Shown piece by piece: positions 24,304 to 33,127 of a DNA stretch of 64,000 bases. A program made the translations under genes and the position numbers. Under the pieces are notes generated by a model. It made no database searches and was not told the DNA's origin. It saw nothing but the letters and a program-made list of their open reading frames with translations. Origin of the DNA: Streptomyces formicae (GTDB lineage: Bacteria > Actinomycetota > Actinomycetes > Streptomycetales > Streptomycetaceae); contig NZ_CP071872.1 in the NCBI RefSeq assembly GCF_022647665.1, positions 1,612,001-1,676,000 on the forward strand, read 5' to 3'. How positions within the stretch are numbered: the first letter of the stretch is position 1; each line of letters begins with the position of its first letter.

Positions 24304-26435
24304 GCGGGGAGCTCCTGAGCCTGGGACTGGATCGCGGTGATCGCGACCGTGTTGACGATGTCGCTGACCAGCGCGCCGCGCGAGAGGTCGTTGACCGGCT
24401 TGCGCAGGCCCTGGAGCACCGGTCCGACGGCCACTGCGCCGGCCGAGCGCTGCACGGCCTTGTAGGTGTTGTTGCCCGTGTTGAGGTCGGGGAAGATCAG
24501 CACGGTCGCCTGGCCCGCCACCTCGGAGTCCGGCAGCTTCGTCGCGGCGACGGACGGCTCGACGGCGGCGTCGTACTGGATCGGGCCCTCGATCCTCAGC
24601 TCGGGGTGGCGCTCACGCACCAGCTTGGTGGCCTCGCGCACCTTGTCGACGTCCGCGCCGGAGCCGGAGGTGCCGGTCGAGTACGACAGCATCGCGATCC
24701 GCGGCTCGACGCCGAAGCGGGCGGCCGTGGCCGCCGACTGCACGGCGATGTCGGCGAGCTGTTCGGCGTCCGGGTCCGGGTTGACGGCGCAGTCGCCGTA
24801 CACCAGCACCCTGTCGGCGAGGCACATGAAGAAGACGGACGAGACGATCGACGCTCCGGGCTTCGCCCTCCCGTCACCCGCCGCCGCCCTGCCCGACGCG
24901 CTTCGCGCGGCCTGCTTTGTTCTTATGATCTCGAAGGCCGGGCGGATCGTCGCGGCCGTGGAGTGGACGGAGCCGGAGACCATGCCGTCGGCCAGGCCCT
25001 GCTCGACCATCAGGGTGCCGAAGTAGTTGACGTCCGAGACGACGTCGTGCGCCAGCTCCACCGTCACGCCCTTGTGGGCGCGCAGCCCCGCGTACAGCTG
25101 CGCGAAGTCCTCGCGGAGCTCGGAGGTGGCGGGGTCGATCAGCTGCACGGCGGAGAGGTCGACGCCGAGGTCGGCGGCCTTCTTGCGGATCACGTCGGTG
25201 TCGCCGAGCAGCGTCAGCTCGCAGACGTCGCGGCGCAGCAGGACGTCGGCGGCGCGCAGCACGCGCTCCTCGGCGCCCTCGGGCAGCACGACGCGGCGGC
25301 GGTCGGCGCGTGCCTGCTCCAGCAGATCGTGCTCGAACATCATCGGCGTGACCCGGCCGGTACGGGCCACCTCGACCCGGGCGAGCAGCCCGGCCGTGTC
25401 GACATGGCGCTCGAAGAGACCGAGCGCGGTCTCCGCCTTGCGCGGTGTGCCCGCGCTCAACTTCCCTTCCAGGGCGAAGAGTTCGGCCGCGGTGGGGAAG
25501 GAGCCGCCGGGCACCGACAGCACCGGGGTGCCGGGCGCCAGCCGGGAGGCGAGGGTGAGGATCGCGTCGGCGGGGCGTTCGTCCAGGGTGAGCAGCAGGC
25601 CCGCGATGGGCGGGGTGCCCGCGGAGTGCGCGGCGAGCGCGCCGACGACCAGATCGGCCCGGTCACCGGGGGTGACGACCATGCAGCCGGGGGTCAGGGC
25701 CTTGAGCAGGTTCGGCAGCATCGCACCGCCGAAGACGAAGTCGAGCGCGTCCCTGGCGAGCCCCGAGTCGTCCCCGAGCAGCACGGTGGCCCCCAGGGCC
25801 TGGGAGATCTGGGCGACCGTGGGTGCGGCGAGCGCCGGCTCGTCCGGCACGACGTAGCAGGGCACCGGGAGCCGGGCCGCGAGCCGCTCGGCGATCGCGG
25901 CGCGGTCCTCGGCGGCCACCCGGTTCACCACCATCGCCAGGATGTCGCAGCCCAGCACCTCGTAGGCGCGGTGGGCGTTGCGGGTCTCCGCCCGTACGGA
26001 CTCGGCGGTCTGGCCCTTGCCGCCCACCACGGGGATGACCGAGGCGCCGAACTCGTTGGCCAGCCGGGCGTTCAGGGCGAGCTCGTCGGGGAGTTGGGTG
26101 GCGTGGAAGTCCGTGCCGAGGACGAGTACGACGTCGTAGTCGCGGGCCACCGCGTGGAAGCGGTCGACGAGCCGGGAGACCAGCTCGTCGGTACCCTTCT
26201 CGGCCTGGAGCGCGGCGGCCTCGTGGTAGTCCATGCCGTACACGGACGCGGCGTCCTGCGAGAGCCGGTAGCGGACACGCAGCAGATCGAACAGACGGTC
26301 GGGCCCGTCATGGACCAGCGGACGGAACACCCCCACCCGGTCCACCTGGCGGGTCAGGAGCTCCATGACCCCCAGCTCGACCACCTGGCGACCGTCTCCG
26401 CGGTCGATCCCGGTCACGTACACGCTGCGCGTCAC
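24300..26435 (-). CDS. pta: Phosphate acetyltransferase
   Basis: 711 residues from GTG at 26435, which has AGGAGAG 8 bases upstream; the frame extends to 26795 but without similarity. It interconverts acetyl-CoA and acetyl phosphate. Domain order is that of long Pta enzymes: an N-terminal BioD/DRTGG-type region (about 1-370, SVYVTGIDRGDGRQVVELGVMELL) and a C-terminal PTA_PTB catalytic domain (about 385-711). The C-terminal domain shows VVLPEGAEERVLRAADVLLRR, DGMVSGSVHSTAATIRPAF and FPDLNTGNNTYKAVQRSAGA. A short Arg/Gly/Ala insertion (SASGRAAAGDGRAKPG) interrupts the catalytic domain. The start codon is divergent from pfkA across 235 bp. Confidence 0.96.
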   Translation of the reverse strand: MTRSVYVTGIDRGDGRQVVELGVMELLTRQVDRVGVFRPLVHDGPDRLFDLLRVRYRLSQDAASVYGMDYHEAAALQAEKGTDELVSRLVDRFHAVARDYDVVLVLGTDFHATQLPDELALNARLANEFGASVIPVVGGKGQTAESVRAETRNAHRAYEVLGCDILAMVVNRVAAEDRAAIAERLAARLPVPCYVVPDEPALAAPTVAQISQALGATVLLGDDSGLARDALDFVFGGAMLPNLLKALTPGCMVVTPGDRADLVVGALAAHSAGTPPIAGLLLTLDERPADAILTLASRLAPGTPVLSVPGGSFPTAAELFALEGKLSAGTPRKAETALGLFERHVDTAGLLARVEVARTGRVTPMMFEHDLLEQARADRRRVVLPEGAEERVLRAADVLLRRDVCELTLLGDTDVIRKKAADLGVDLSAVQLIDPATSELREDFAQLYAGLRAHKGVTVELAHDVVSDVNYFGTLMVEQGLADGMVSGSVHSTAATIRPAFEIIRTKQAARSASGRAAAGDGRAKPGASIVSSVFFMCLADRVLVYGDCAVNPDPDAEQLADIAVQSAATAARFGVEPRIAMLSYSTGTSGSGADVDKVREATKLVRERHPELRIEGPIQYDAAVEPSVAATKLPDSEVAGQATVLIFPDLNTGNNTYKAVQRSAGAVAVGPVLQGLRKPVNDLSRGALVSDIVNTVAITAIQSQAQELPA

Positions 26436-26578
26436 GCGTGCTCTCCTGTCCTGTGTCGTGTGCCGTGCCAAAAAACCCCGATAGGGTGGCGTTGCCCCCT
26501 TGACAATACCTCTGGGCGTGGGTACGGCGCCCGCCGCGTACACCCACTCTCGGGGGAGCAGCACGAAGGGCGCGCTCC

Positions 26579-26614
26579 GGACCAGGCGTGTGAGACCGGA
26601 CCAGGCGTGTGAGA
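26579..26614. repeat. Direct repeat in pta-pfkA intergenic region
   Basis: A 17-bp word, GGACCAGGCGTGTGAGA, occurs at 26579-26595 and 26598-26614, period 19. Its end TGTGAG pairs with CTCACA at 26625-26630. Located 57 bp before pfkA. It could be an operator array for pta/pfkA; no factor known to me. Confidence 0.45.
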
Positions 26615-26670
26615 ATCGAAAACGCTCACAGGCGCCACGAAGAGAGCAAGCGAGCAGGAGACACAGCACG

Positions 26671-27696
26671 ATGCGCATCGGCATTCTCACCGCAGGCGGC
26701 GACTGCCCCGGCCTGAACGCAGTGATCCGGTCGGTCGTGCACCGTGCCCTGGCCGGCCACGGCGACGAAGTCATCGGCTTCGAGGACGGATTCAAGGGGC
26801 TGCTCGACGGCCACTACCGCCGGCTCGACCTCAACGAGGTGAGCGGCATCCTCGCCCGCGGCGGTACGATCCTGGGCTCCGCCCGGCTGGAGCGCGCCCG
26901 GCTGCGCGAAGCCGCCGAGAACTGCGAGGAGTTGGCCCGCCGCTACGGCCTCGACGCGCTCATCCCCATCGGCGGCGAGGGCACGCTGACCGCCGCCCGG
27001 ATGCTGGCCGACGCCGGCATGCCCGTGGTGGGCGTGCCGAAGACGATCGACAACGACATCTCCGCCACCGACCGCACCTTCGGTTTCGACACGGCCGTCA
27101 CCGTCGCCACCGAGGCCATCGACCGTCTCAAGACGACCGCCGAGTCCCATCAGCGCGTCATGGTGGTCGAGGTGATGGGCCGGCACGCGGGCTGGATCGC
27201 GCTGGAGTCGGGGATGGCGGGTGGCGCGCACGGCATCTGCCTGCCCGAGCGGCCCTTCCAGGTGGACGACCTGGTGAAGATGGTCGAGGAACGCTTCGCC
27301 CGCGGCAAGAAGTTCGCGGTCATCTGCGTCGCCGAGGGCGCGCACCCGGCCGAGGGGTCCATGCCGTACGAGAAGGGCGAGATCGACCAGTACGGCCACG
27401 AGCGCTTCCAGGGCATCGGCAACCGGCTCGCCGTCGAGCTCGAACACCGGCTCGGCAAGGAGGCCCGGCCGGTCATTCTCGGCCATGTCCAGCGCGGTGG
27501 CGTCCCGACCGCGTACGACCGGGTGCTCGCCACGCGCTTCGGCTGGCACGCGGTGGAGGCGGCGCACCGGGGCGAGTTCGGCATGATGACCGCGCTGCGC
27601 GGGACCCAGGTCACGCTGGTCCCGCTGGCGGAGGCCGTCACACGGCTGAAGACCGTGCCCGAGGGCCGGATGCACGAGGCCGAGTCGGTCTTCTGA
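26671..27696 (+). CDS. pfkA: 6-phosphofructokinase
   Basis: 341 residues, the length of actinomycete ATP-dependent enzymes. MRIGILTAGGDCPGLNAVIRSV begins the nucleotide-binding loop. IPIGGEGTLTAARML has Gly rather than the Asp of pyrophosphate-dependent enzymes after the first GG-x pair, and PKTIDNDISATD contains the catalytic TIDND. MGRHAGWIA binds fructose 6-phosphate. Commits glucose carbon to glycolysis; it lies divergent to pta. The last codons (TCG GTC TTC TGA) are the first unit of a 13-bp tandem array that runs on downstream (27685-27802). Confidence 0.96.
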   Translation: MRIGILTAGGDCPGLNAVIRSVVHRALAGHGDEVIGFEDGFKGLLDGHYRRLDLNEVSGILARGGTILGSARLERARLREAAENCEELARRYGLDALIPIGGEGTLTAARMLADAGMPVVGVPKTIDNDISATDRTFGFDTAVTVATEAIDRLKTTAESHQRVMVVEVMGRHAGWIALESGMAGGAHGICLPERPFQVDDLVKMVEERFARGKKFAVICVAEGAHPAEGSMPYEKGEIDQYGHERFQGIGNRLAVELEHRLGKEARPVILGHVQRGGVPTAYDRVLATRFGWHAVEAAHRGEFGMMTALRGTQVTLVPLAEAVTRLKTVPEGRMHEAESVF

Positions 27697-27802
27697 TCCG
27701 GTCTTCTGAGCCGTTCTTGCGAGCCGTTCTTCCGGGCCGGTCTTCCGAGTCGGTCCTGCGAGCCTGTCTTTCCGGGTCGGTCTTCCGGGCCTGTCCTCCG
27801 GC
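27685..27802. repeat. 13-bp tandem array starting at the pfkA stop codon
   Basis: Nine units of about 13 bp: TCGGTCTTCTGAT (27685-27697, containing the stop codon), CCGGTCTTCTGAG, CCGTTCTTGCGAG, CCGTTCTTCCGGG, CCGGTCTTCCGAG, TCGGTCCTGCGAG, a 14-bp CCTGTCTTTCCGGG, TCGGTCTTCCGGG and CCTGTCCTCCGGC. Divergence increases away from the gene. The array appears to have grown out of the gene's 3' end. Confidence 0.85.
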
Positions 27803-27864
27803 GTACCCGGACGCGTGCCGCAAGTGCCGGGTGCCTCACCTGAGTCGACCCGACGGGCCACCGA

Positions 27865-28548
27865 TCACTGGTCCGGGGCCAGCTCCCAGAAGTGGTCCAC
27901 CACCAGCTCCAGATACTCCTTGCCGGCCTGACCCGATCCGCCAGACGCGCCCCAGCTGGACGTCGTCACCATGCGTGCCTGGTAGTCCGCGTGCATCTGC
28001 TGCAAGGCGCTCTCGACCTGTCCCTTGGGCACCGCCAGTGCCTTCGCGACCGGGCGGACGTACGCCTGCCAGCGGGTCGTCACCGCGCTGCGCAGCAGCT
28101 CGGCGAACTCCTCGGTGCGGCCGGTGGCGGTGAGCAGCTCGCGCGGGGAGAGCGCGAGCGCCTCGGCGAGCGCGGCGGTCTGGCGTGCGTTGCCGCGCCA
28201 GCGGTCCCTGTCCTCCATCGTCCGGTACGCGGACACGTCCATCCCCACCCGGCGGGCCAGCTCCTCCTGGCCGACCGCCCGCGCGATCCGGTGCTCGCGC
28301 AGGCTCCTGGCCGCGCCCAGCAGATCGGCCGGTGCGCACCACAGCACCCCCGCCAGGGCCGTGAGCTCGTGGGAGGCCGGCGCCAGCATGCCGCGCTCCC
28401 AGGCGACCACGATGTCCGGGGCGACATGGATTCCGTACTGGGCGTGGAGGCCGTAGGCGACATGGCCGGGGGTCATCCCCAGCGCCTCGCGCAGTCGGCG
28501 GGCGGCAGGGGCGTTGAAGGGCGGGGGCGGGGTGGAGGGCACGCGCAC
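27865..28548 (-). CDS. Helix-turn-helix (XRE-type) DNA-binding protein
   Basis: 227 residues from GTG at 28548. Two HTH-like units are visible. The first is at about residues 15-60 (RRLREALGMTPGHVAYGLHAQYGIHVAPDIVVAWERGMLAPASHELTALAGVL). The second is at about 84-130 (RIARAVGQEELARRVGMDVSAYRTMEDRDRWRGNARQTAALAEALALSPRELL). The C-terminal third (FAELLRSAVTTRWQAYVRPVAKALAVPKGQVESALQQMHADYQ) is helical and ends acidic/aromatic. A double-HTH of this layout is conserved beside pfkA in related species as far as I recall. Target unknown. Confidence 0.75.
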   Translation of the reverse strand: MRVPSTPPPPFNAPAARRLREALGMTPGHVAYGLHAQYGIHVAPDIVVAWERGMLAPASHELTALAGVLWCAPADLLGAARSLREHRIARAVGQEELARRVGMDVSAYRTMEDRDRWRGNARQTAALAEALALSPRELLTATGRTEEFAELLRSAVTTRWQAYVRPVAKALAVPKGQVESALQQMHADYQARMVTTSSWGASGGSGQAGKEYLELVVDHFWELAPDQ

Positions 28549-28697
28549 ACGCTAGAGGGGGTGGCGCGGGGTGACTACGGTGCGTTCACCCAGGATCACC
28601 ACTCGTAGGAACGTCCAGAAGCAGCCATCGTCCGGATTCGTGCGGTACGCGGACGAGTTGACACGCGTAGGCGCGGTCAGCGTACCAGGGGGTAGCA

Positions 28698-29387
28698 TCA
28701 CCGGCCGGAGGGGATCCACCGGTACTGCAGCTCCGGGCGGCCGATCTGGCCGTACTGGGGGCTCCGGTCCGCCCGGCCCTCGGTGACCAGGTGTTCCAGA
28801 TAGCGGCGCGCGGTGATCCGTGAGATCCCGACGGCGGTCCCCGCCTCGGCCGCCGTGAGCCCCTCGGCGGAGTCGCGGAGCGTACGGGTCACCGCCTCCA
28901 GCGTGGGCGCGCTCAGCCCTTTCGGGAGCGTGGCGGGCCGGGGCGTACGGAGCGTCGCGAGCGCACGGTCCACCTCGTCCTGGCCGGACGCCTCGCCCAC
29001 GCTGGCGCGGAACTCGGCGTAGCGGGTGAGGCGGTCGCGCAGGGTGGCGAAGGTGAAGGGCTTCAGGACGTACTGGACGACGCCGAGGGAGACTCCCTCG
29101 CGGACGATCGCGAGATCGCGGGCGGAGGTCACGGCGATGACGTCGGCGGAGTGGCCCGCGGCGCGCAGCGCACGGAGCAGGTGGAGTCCGTGCCCGTCGG
29201 GCAGGTACAGGTCCAGCAGGATCAGGTCGACGGGCGTCCGCTCCAGCACCCGGTGCGCCTCGGCGCGCGAGTGCGCGACGCCCGCGACCGCGAATCCGGG
29301 GACGCGCCCGACGTAGAGCGCGTGCGCGTCGGCGGCGACGGGGTCGTCCTCGACGACGAGCACACGGATCCCGGCGGGCGCGGTCAT
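28698..29387 (-). CDS. CitB/DcuR-type response regulator for C4-dicarboxylates
   Basis: 229 residues from ATG at 29387 (ATGA overlap with the kinase). Receiver domain: VLVVEDDPVAADAH, phospho-acceptor Asp59 (LILLDLYLPDG) and Lys near residue 108 (YVLKPF). The C-terminal domain is the CitB-type HTH (GLTAAEAGTAVGISRITARRYLEHLVTEGRAD) rather than an OmpR or NarL type. With the kinase it should activate the divergent symporter gene; dyads suitable for it are at 31163-31176 and 31196-31217. Confidence 0.92.
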   Translation of the reverse strand: MTAPAGIRVLVVEDDPVAADAHALYVGRVPGFAVAGVAHSRAEAHRVLERTPVDLILLDLYLPDGHGLHLLRALRAAGHSADVIAVTSARDLAIVREGVSLGVVQYVLKPFTFATLRDRLTRYAEFRASVGEASGQDEVDRALATLRTPRPATLPKGLSAPTLEAVTRTLRDSAEGLTAAEAGTAVGISRITARRYLEHLVTEGRADRSPQYGQIGRPELQYRWIPSGR

Positions 29388-31114
29388 GGCGTCACCTTCG
29401 CACGGGGCGCCTCCGCGACGGGACCCCCGGCACCGGGCGTCTTCGTGGCCGGATCCCCGGTGGCGGGGCCCTCGGCGCCGGGTGTTTCGGTGGCGGGACC
29501 CTGCGCCGGCAGGCGGTCCGTGCCCCGCAGCGGCAGCCGTACGGTGAACTCCGCGCCCCCGTCCGGGCCTTGGCACACCTCCACCGTGCCCCGCCCCCGG
29601 TGCACCGCCTGCCGTACGAGCGCCAGCCCCAGCCCTCGCCCGGGCCCCCTGGTCGACCAGCCGCGCTCGAACACGGCCTCCATGTCGCCGGTGCCCACGC
29701 CAGGACCGGAGTCGCTGACGCGCAGGACGAGTTCGTCCTCGTCCGTACGGACGGTGACGACGACGCGTGGCCTGGTGCCGCCCGTACCCGCGCCCGTGCC
29801 GGACGAGGCCTCGACCGCGTTGTCGATCAGATTGCCGAGGGTGGTGACGAGGTCGCGCGGCGGCAGCCACGGCGGCAGGACGCCGTCGTCGAGGAGGCTG
29901 TCCTCCGCGAGCACGAGCTCCACGCCGCTCTCGTTGGCCTGCGCGGCCTTGCCCAGCAGGAGCGCGGCGAGGACCGGTTCGGCGACGGCGGTGACGACCC
30001 GGTCCGTGAGGGCCTGGGCCAGCTCCAGCTCGGCCGTGGCGAACCGCACGGCCTCGTCCGCGCGGCCCAGTTCGATCAGGGAGACCACGGTGTGGAGGCG
30101 GTTGGCGGCCTCGTGGGCCTGGGCGCGCAGCGCCTGGGTGAAGCCGCGCTCGGAGTCGAGCTCGCCCGTGAGGGACTGGAGTTCGGTGTGGTCCCGCAGG
30201 GTCACGACCGTGCCGCGGCGCTCGCCGCCCACCACCGGCTGCGTGGAGACGACGAGCACCCGGTCAGCCGTCAGATGCAGCTCGTCGACGCGCGGCTCGC
30301 TCGCCAGCAGGGCGCCCGTGAGCCCGGGCGGCAGGCCCAGTTCGGCCACGCCCCGGCCGACCACGTCCGCGTCAAGGCCGAGCAACTCCCGTGCGCCGTC
30401 GTTGATCAGGGCGATGCGCCGACGGCCGTCCAGCATCAGCAGCCCCTCGCGGACCGCGTGCAGCGTCGCCTCGTGGTAGTCGTGCATCCGGCTCAGCTCG
30501 GCCGCGTTCATGCCGTGCGTGTGCCGCCGCAGGCGTGCGTTGATCACGTACGTGCCCGCGCCGCCCAGCGCCAGCGCCGCGCCCGCCATGCCCAGCAGCG
30601 CCGTGACCTGCTCGCCGAGCTGACGGCTGATCTTGTCGATGGTGATGCCCGCGCTGACGAGCGCGACGATCCGGCCACCGTCGCGCACCGGCGCCACCGT
30701 CCGCACCGAGGGGCCCAGCGTTCCCGTGTACGTCTCGGAGACCGTACGGCCCCGCAGTGCCTGGTCGATGTGCCCGAGGTAGGTGTGCCCGATCTCGCCC
30801 GGCTCCGGATGCGTCCAGCGCGTCCCGTCCGGCGCCATGATCACCACGAAGTCGACGTCCGCGTGCTTGCGCACCCGCTCGGCGTACGGCTGGAGCTCCG
30901 CCGGAGGGGAGGCGGAGCCGGCCGCCGCGACGACCGACGGCGAGTCGGCCACCGCGGTCGCGGCGGCCACCGTCTGCCGTCGCGCGGTCTCCTCGGCCTG
31001 CGACCGGTCGGTCACGTACGAGAAGAGCGCGAACCCGGCCACGACCGCGGCGACCAGCACCACCTGCATGGCGAACAGCTGGCCGGCGAGGCTCCGGGGG
31101 CGCGGTATGTGCAT
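29384..31114 (-). CDS. CitA/DcuS-type sensor histidine kinase
   Basis: 576 residues from ATG at 31114 (MHIPRPRSLAGQLF); upstream in-frame sequence lacks similarity. TM1 about 14-34, an extracellular single-Cache/PDC domain (about 35-175) with DVDFVVIMAPDGTRWTHPEPGEIG, and TM2 about 177-200. A cytoplasmic PAS domain follows (YHEATLHAVREGLLMLD...INDGARELLG), then a SpoOB-like dimerisation helix with the phospho-acceptor in RAQAHEAANRLHTVVSLIELG, and HATPase_c (LGNLIDNAVEAS). The C-terminal 45 residues are an Ala/Gly/Pro/Thr-rich repeat tail (TETPGAEGPATGDPATKTPG) not needed for the kinase. Likely senses C4-dicarboxylate or citrate. Confidence 0.92.
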   Translation of the reverse strand: MHIPRPRSLAGQLFAMQVVLVAAVVAGFALFSYVTDRSQAEETARRQTVAAATAVADSPSVVAAAGSASPPAELQPYAERVRKHADVDFVVIMAPDGTRWTHPEPGEIGHTYLGHIDQALRGRTVSETYTGTLGPSVRTVAPVRDGGRIVALVSAGITIDKISRQLGEQVTALLGMAGAALALGGAGTYVINARLRRHTHGMNAAELSRMHDYHEATLHAVREGLLMLDGRRRIALINDGARELLGLDADVVGRGVAELGLPPGLTGALLASEPRVDELHLTADRVLVVSTQPVVGGERRGTVVTLRDHTELQSLTGELDSERGFTQALRAQAHEAANRLHTVVSLIELGRADEAVRFATAELELAQALTDRVVTAVAEPVLAALLLGKAAQANESGVELVLAEDSLLDDGVLPPWLPPRDLVTTLGNLIDNAVEASSGTGAGTGGTRPRVVVTVRTDEDELVLRVSDSGPGVGTGDMEAVFERGWSTRGPGRGLGLALVRQAVHRGRGTVEVCQGPDGGAEFTVRLPLRGTDRLPAQGPATETPGAEGPATGDPATKTPGAGGPVAEAPRAKVTP

Positions 31115-31162
31115 GGCACAAGTCTGCCTGGCCGATTTCATGTGAACGAAACGCACGCAAGG

Positions 31163-31217
31163 GTGACCGGGGTCACAGGGTGATGAATAGTCGCCACATC
31201 CACCGGGACGTGGATGT
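31163..31217. promoter_or_regulatory. Two dyads between the dicarboxylate kinase and symporter genes
   Basis: GTGACC-GG-GGTCAC (31163-31176) and ACATCCAC/GTGGATGT with a 6-bp spacer (31196-31217) lie in the 127-bp divergent gap, the second ending 24 bp before the symporter GTG. Candidate sites for the CitB-type regulator; not experimentally supported. Confidence 0.5.
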
Positions 31218-31241
31218 ACATCGGGCCGAGGAGGATTCCCC

Positions 31242-32615
31242 GTGGTAAGCGCAGCCGCACCCGCAGCCGGAAGGCGGGACCGCACCCACTATCTGTATCT
31301 CGCTGTCATCGGTGCCGTCGTCCTCGGCATCATCGTCGGCTTCGCGGCGCCCGGCGTCGCCGTCGAGCTCAAGCCGATCGGCACCGGGTTCGTGAACCTG
31401 ATCAAGATGATGATTTCGCCGATCATCTTCTGCACGATCGTGCTCGGCGTCGGCTCGGTCCGCAAGGCCGCCAAGGTCGGCGCGGTCGGCGGCCTCGCCC
31501 TCGGCTACTTCCTGGTCATGTCGACCGTGGCGCTCGCCATCGGCCTGCTCGTGGGCAACATCCTGGAGCCGGGCGCCGGACTGCACCTCACGGAGGCGGC
31601 GAAGGCCGCAGGCGAGAAGCAGGCGGCGGGCGCGAGCGAGAGCACCGTCGACTTCCTCCTCGGGATCATCCCGACGACTCTGGTCTCCGCCTTCACCGAG
31701 GGCGAGGTGCTTCAGACGCTGGTCGTGGCGCTGCTCGCGGGCTTCGCGCTCCAGGCGATGGGTACGGCGGGTGAACCGATCCTGCGCGGCATCGGACACA
31801 TCCAGAAGCTCGTCTTCCGCATCCTCGCGATGATCATGTGGGCCGCGCCGGTGGGTGCCTTCGGCGCGATCGCTGCCGTCGTCGGCGAGACCGGCGTCGA
31901 CGCCCTGAAGTCGCTCGCCGTGATCATGATCGGCTTCTACATCACCTGTGCGCTCTTCGTCGTCCTGGTGCTGGGCACGCTGCTGCGGCTGGTCGCGGGC
32001 GTGAACCTGTTCGCGCTCCTGAAGTACCTGGGCCGGGAGTTCCTGCTGATCCTCTCCACCTCCTCGTCCGAGTCCGCGCTGCCGCGGCTCATCGCGAAGA
32101 TGGAGCACCTCGGCGTCTCGAAGCCCGTCGTCGGCATCACCGTCCCGACCGGCTACTCCTTCAACCTCGACGGCACCGCGATCTATCTGACGATGGGCTC
32201 GCTCTTCGTCGCCGAGGCCATGGGCACGCCGCTCTCGATCGGCGAGCAGATCTCGCTGCTCATCTTCATGATCATCGCCTCGAAGGGTGCGGCCGGCGTC
32301 ACCGGCGCGGGCCTGGCGACCCTCGCGGGCGGCCTCCAGTCCCACAAGCCCGCGCTCGTCGACGGCGTCGGCCTGATCGTCGGCATCGACCGCTTCATGA
32401 GCGAGGCCCGCGCCCTCACCAACTTCGCGGGAAACGCCGTCGCCACGGTCCTCGTCGGCACCTGGACCAAGGAGATCGACAAGGAGCGCGCCGCCGAAGT
32501 CCTCGCCGGGCGCATCCCGTTCGACGAGCGGACCCTCGTCGACGACCACGCCCCGGCGGCGGACGGCGCCCCCGCCTCCGTACCGGAGCAGCAGTCGGAG
32601 CCCGCGAAGGTCTGA
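31242..32615 (+). CDS. dctA: Dicarboxylate/amino acid:cation symporter (DctA-like)
   Basis: 457 residues from GTG with AGGAGG 8 bases upstream. Member of the DAACS family (PF00375): eight transmembrane helices with two re-entrant hairpins. Seen are the serine-rich hairpin LLILSTSSSESALPRLI, the substrate motif VPTGYSFNLDGTAIYLTMG, ASKGAAGVTGAGLATLAG, and the TM8 segment DRFMSEARALTNFAGNAVATVLV. Imports succinate, fumarate or malate with H+ or Na+. Divergent from its likely two-component activator and followed by a strong terminator (32632-32666). Confidence 0.93.
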   Translation: MVSAAAPAAGRRDRTHYLYLAVIGAVVLGIIVGFAAPGVAVELKPIGTGFVNLIKMMISPIIFCTIVLGVGSVRKAAKVGAVGGLALGYFLVMSTVALAIGLLVGNILEPGAGLHLTEAAKAAGEKQAAGASESTVDFLLGIIPTTLVSAFTEGEVLQTLVVALLAGFALQAMGTAGEPILRGIGHIQKLVFRILAMIMWAAPVGAFGAIAAVVGETGVDALKSLAVIMIGFYITCALFVVLVLGTLLRLVAGVNLFALLKYLGREFLLILSTSSSESALPRLIAKMEHLGVSKPVVGITVPTGYSFNLDGTAIYLTMGSLFVAEAMGTPLSIGEQISLLIFMIIASKGAAGVTGAGLATLAGGLQSHKPALVDGVGLIVGIDRFMSEARALTNFAGNAVATVLVGTWTKEIDKERAAEVLAGRIPFDERTLVDDHAPAADGAPASVPEQQSEPAKV

Positions 32616-32631
32616 GTGGGCGAGCGCGTGG

Positions 32632-32666
32632 GCCCCTCTCCCCGGCCGTCCGCCGGGGAGAGGGGC
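32632..32666 (+). terminator. Terminator after symporter gene
   Basis: GCCCCTCTCCCCGGC (32632-32646) and GCCGGGGAGAGGGGC (32652-32666) form a perfect 15-bp stem with loop CGTCC, 17 bp past the stop. Confidence 0.9.
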
Positions 32667-32806
32667 ACACGCACCTGCCGCGCCCACGACCGGCCGCCTC
32701 CGGATGGCCGACCCGCCGCCGGTGCCCAAAGGTGAAACCGTGGCCGCAGCCGCGGCACATCGCGAACAGATCGGATCGGATCCGGTACCGGGATCGGGAG
32801 AGCCAC

Positions 32807-33127
32807 ATGCCGAAATACCTCGTCCAGGCCAGCTACACCGCCGAGGGGGTCAAGGGCCTGCTCGCCGATGGCGGTACCGGCCGCAGGACCGCAGTGGAGA
32901 ACGAGGTCAAGTCGTGCGGCGGCACCCTCGAATGGATGTACTACGCCTTCGGTGAGGGCGACCTGTACTGCGTCATCGACATGCCCGACCACGTCTCGAT
33001 GGCCGCCACCGCCCTGGCCGCCCGCGCCAGCGGCGCGGTCGAGTCCAAGGCCGTCGTCCTGATCACCCCCGAGGAGATCGACGCGGCCACCAAGAAGAAG
33101 GTCGACTTCCGGCCCCCGGGTGAGTGA
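32807..33127 (+). CDS. GYD-domain protein
   Basis: 106 residues from ATG at 32807 (GGGAGA upstream). MPKYLVQASYTAEGVKGLLADGGTGRR, then GGTLEWMYYAFGEGDLYCVIDMPD with the namesake G-x-Y/D segment, matches the small ferredoxin-fold GYD family (PF08734), of unknown function. Its stop abuts the convergent phosphoesterase gene with no gap. Confidence 0.85.
   Translation: MPKYLVQASYTAEGVKGLLADGGTGRRTAVENEVKSCGGTLEWMYYAFGEGDLYCVIDMPDHVSMAATALAARASGAVESKAVVLITPEEIDAATKKKVDFRPPGE

Noticed and set aside
21187..24318. 1043-residue plus-strand ORF over pyk and ackA
   Set aside because: Antisense to two complete metabolic genes; the Val/Arg/His-rich text lacks any motif.
26608..26630. CRP-like site between pta and pfkA
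   Set aside because: TGTGA and TCACA occur but with a 13-bp spacer instead of 6, so it does not fit a CRP/Fnr site.
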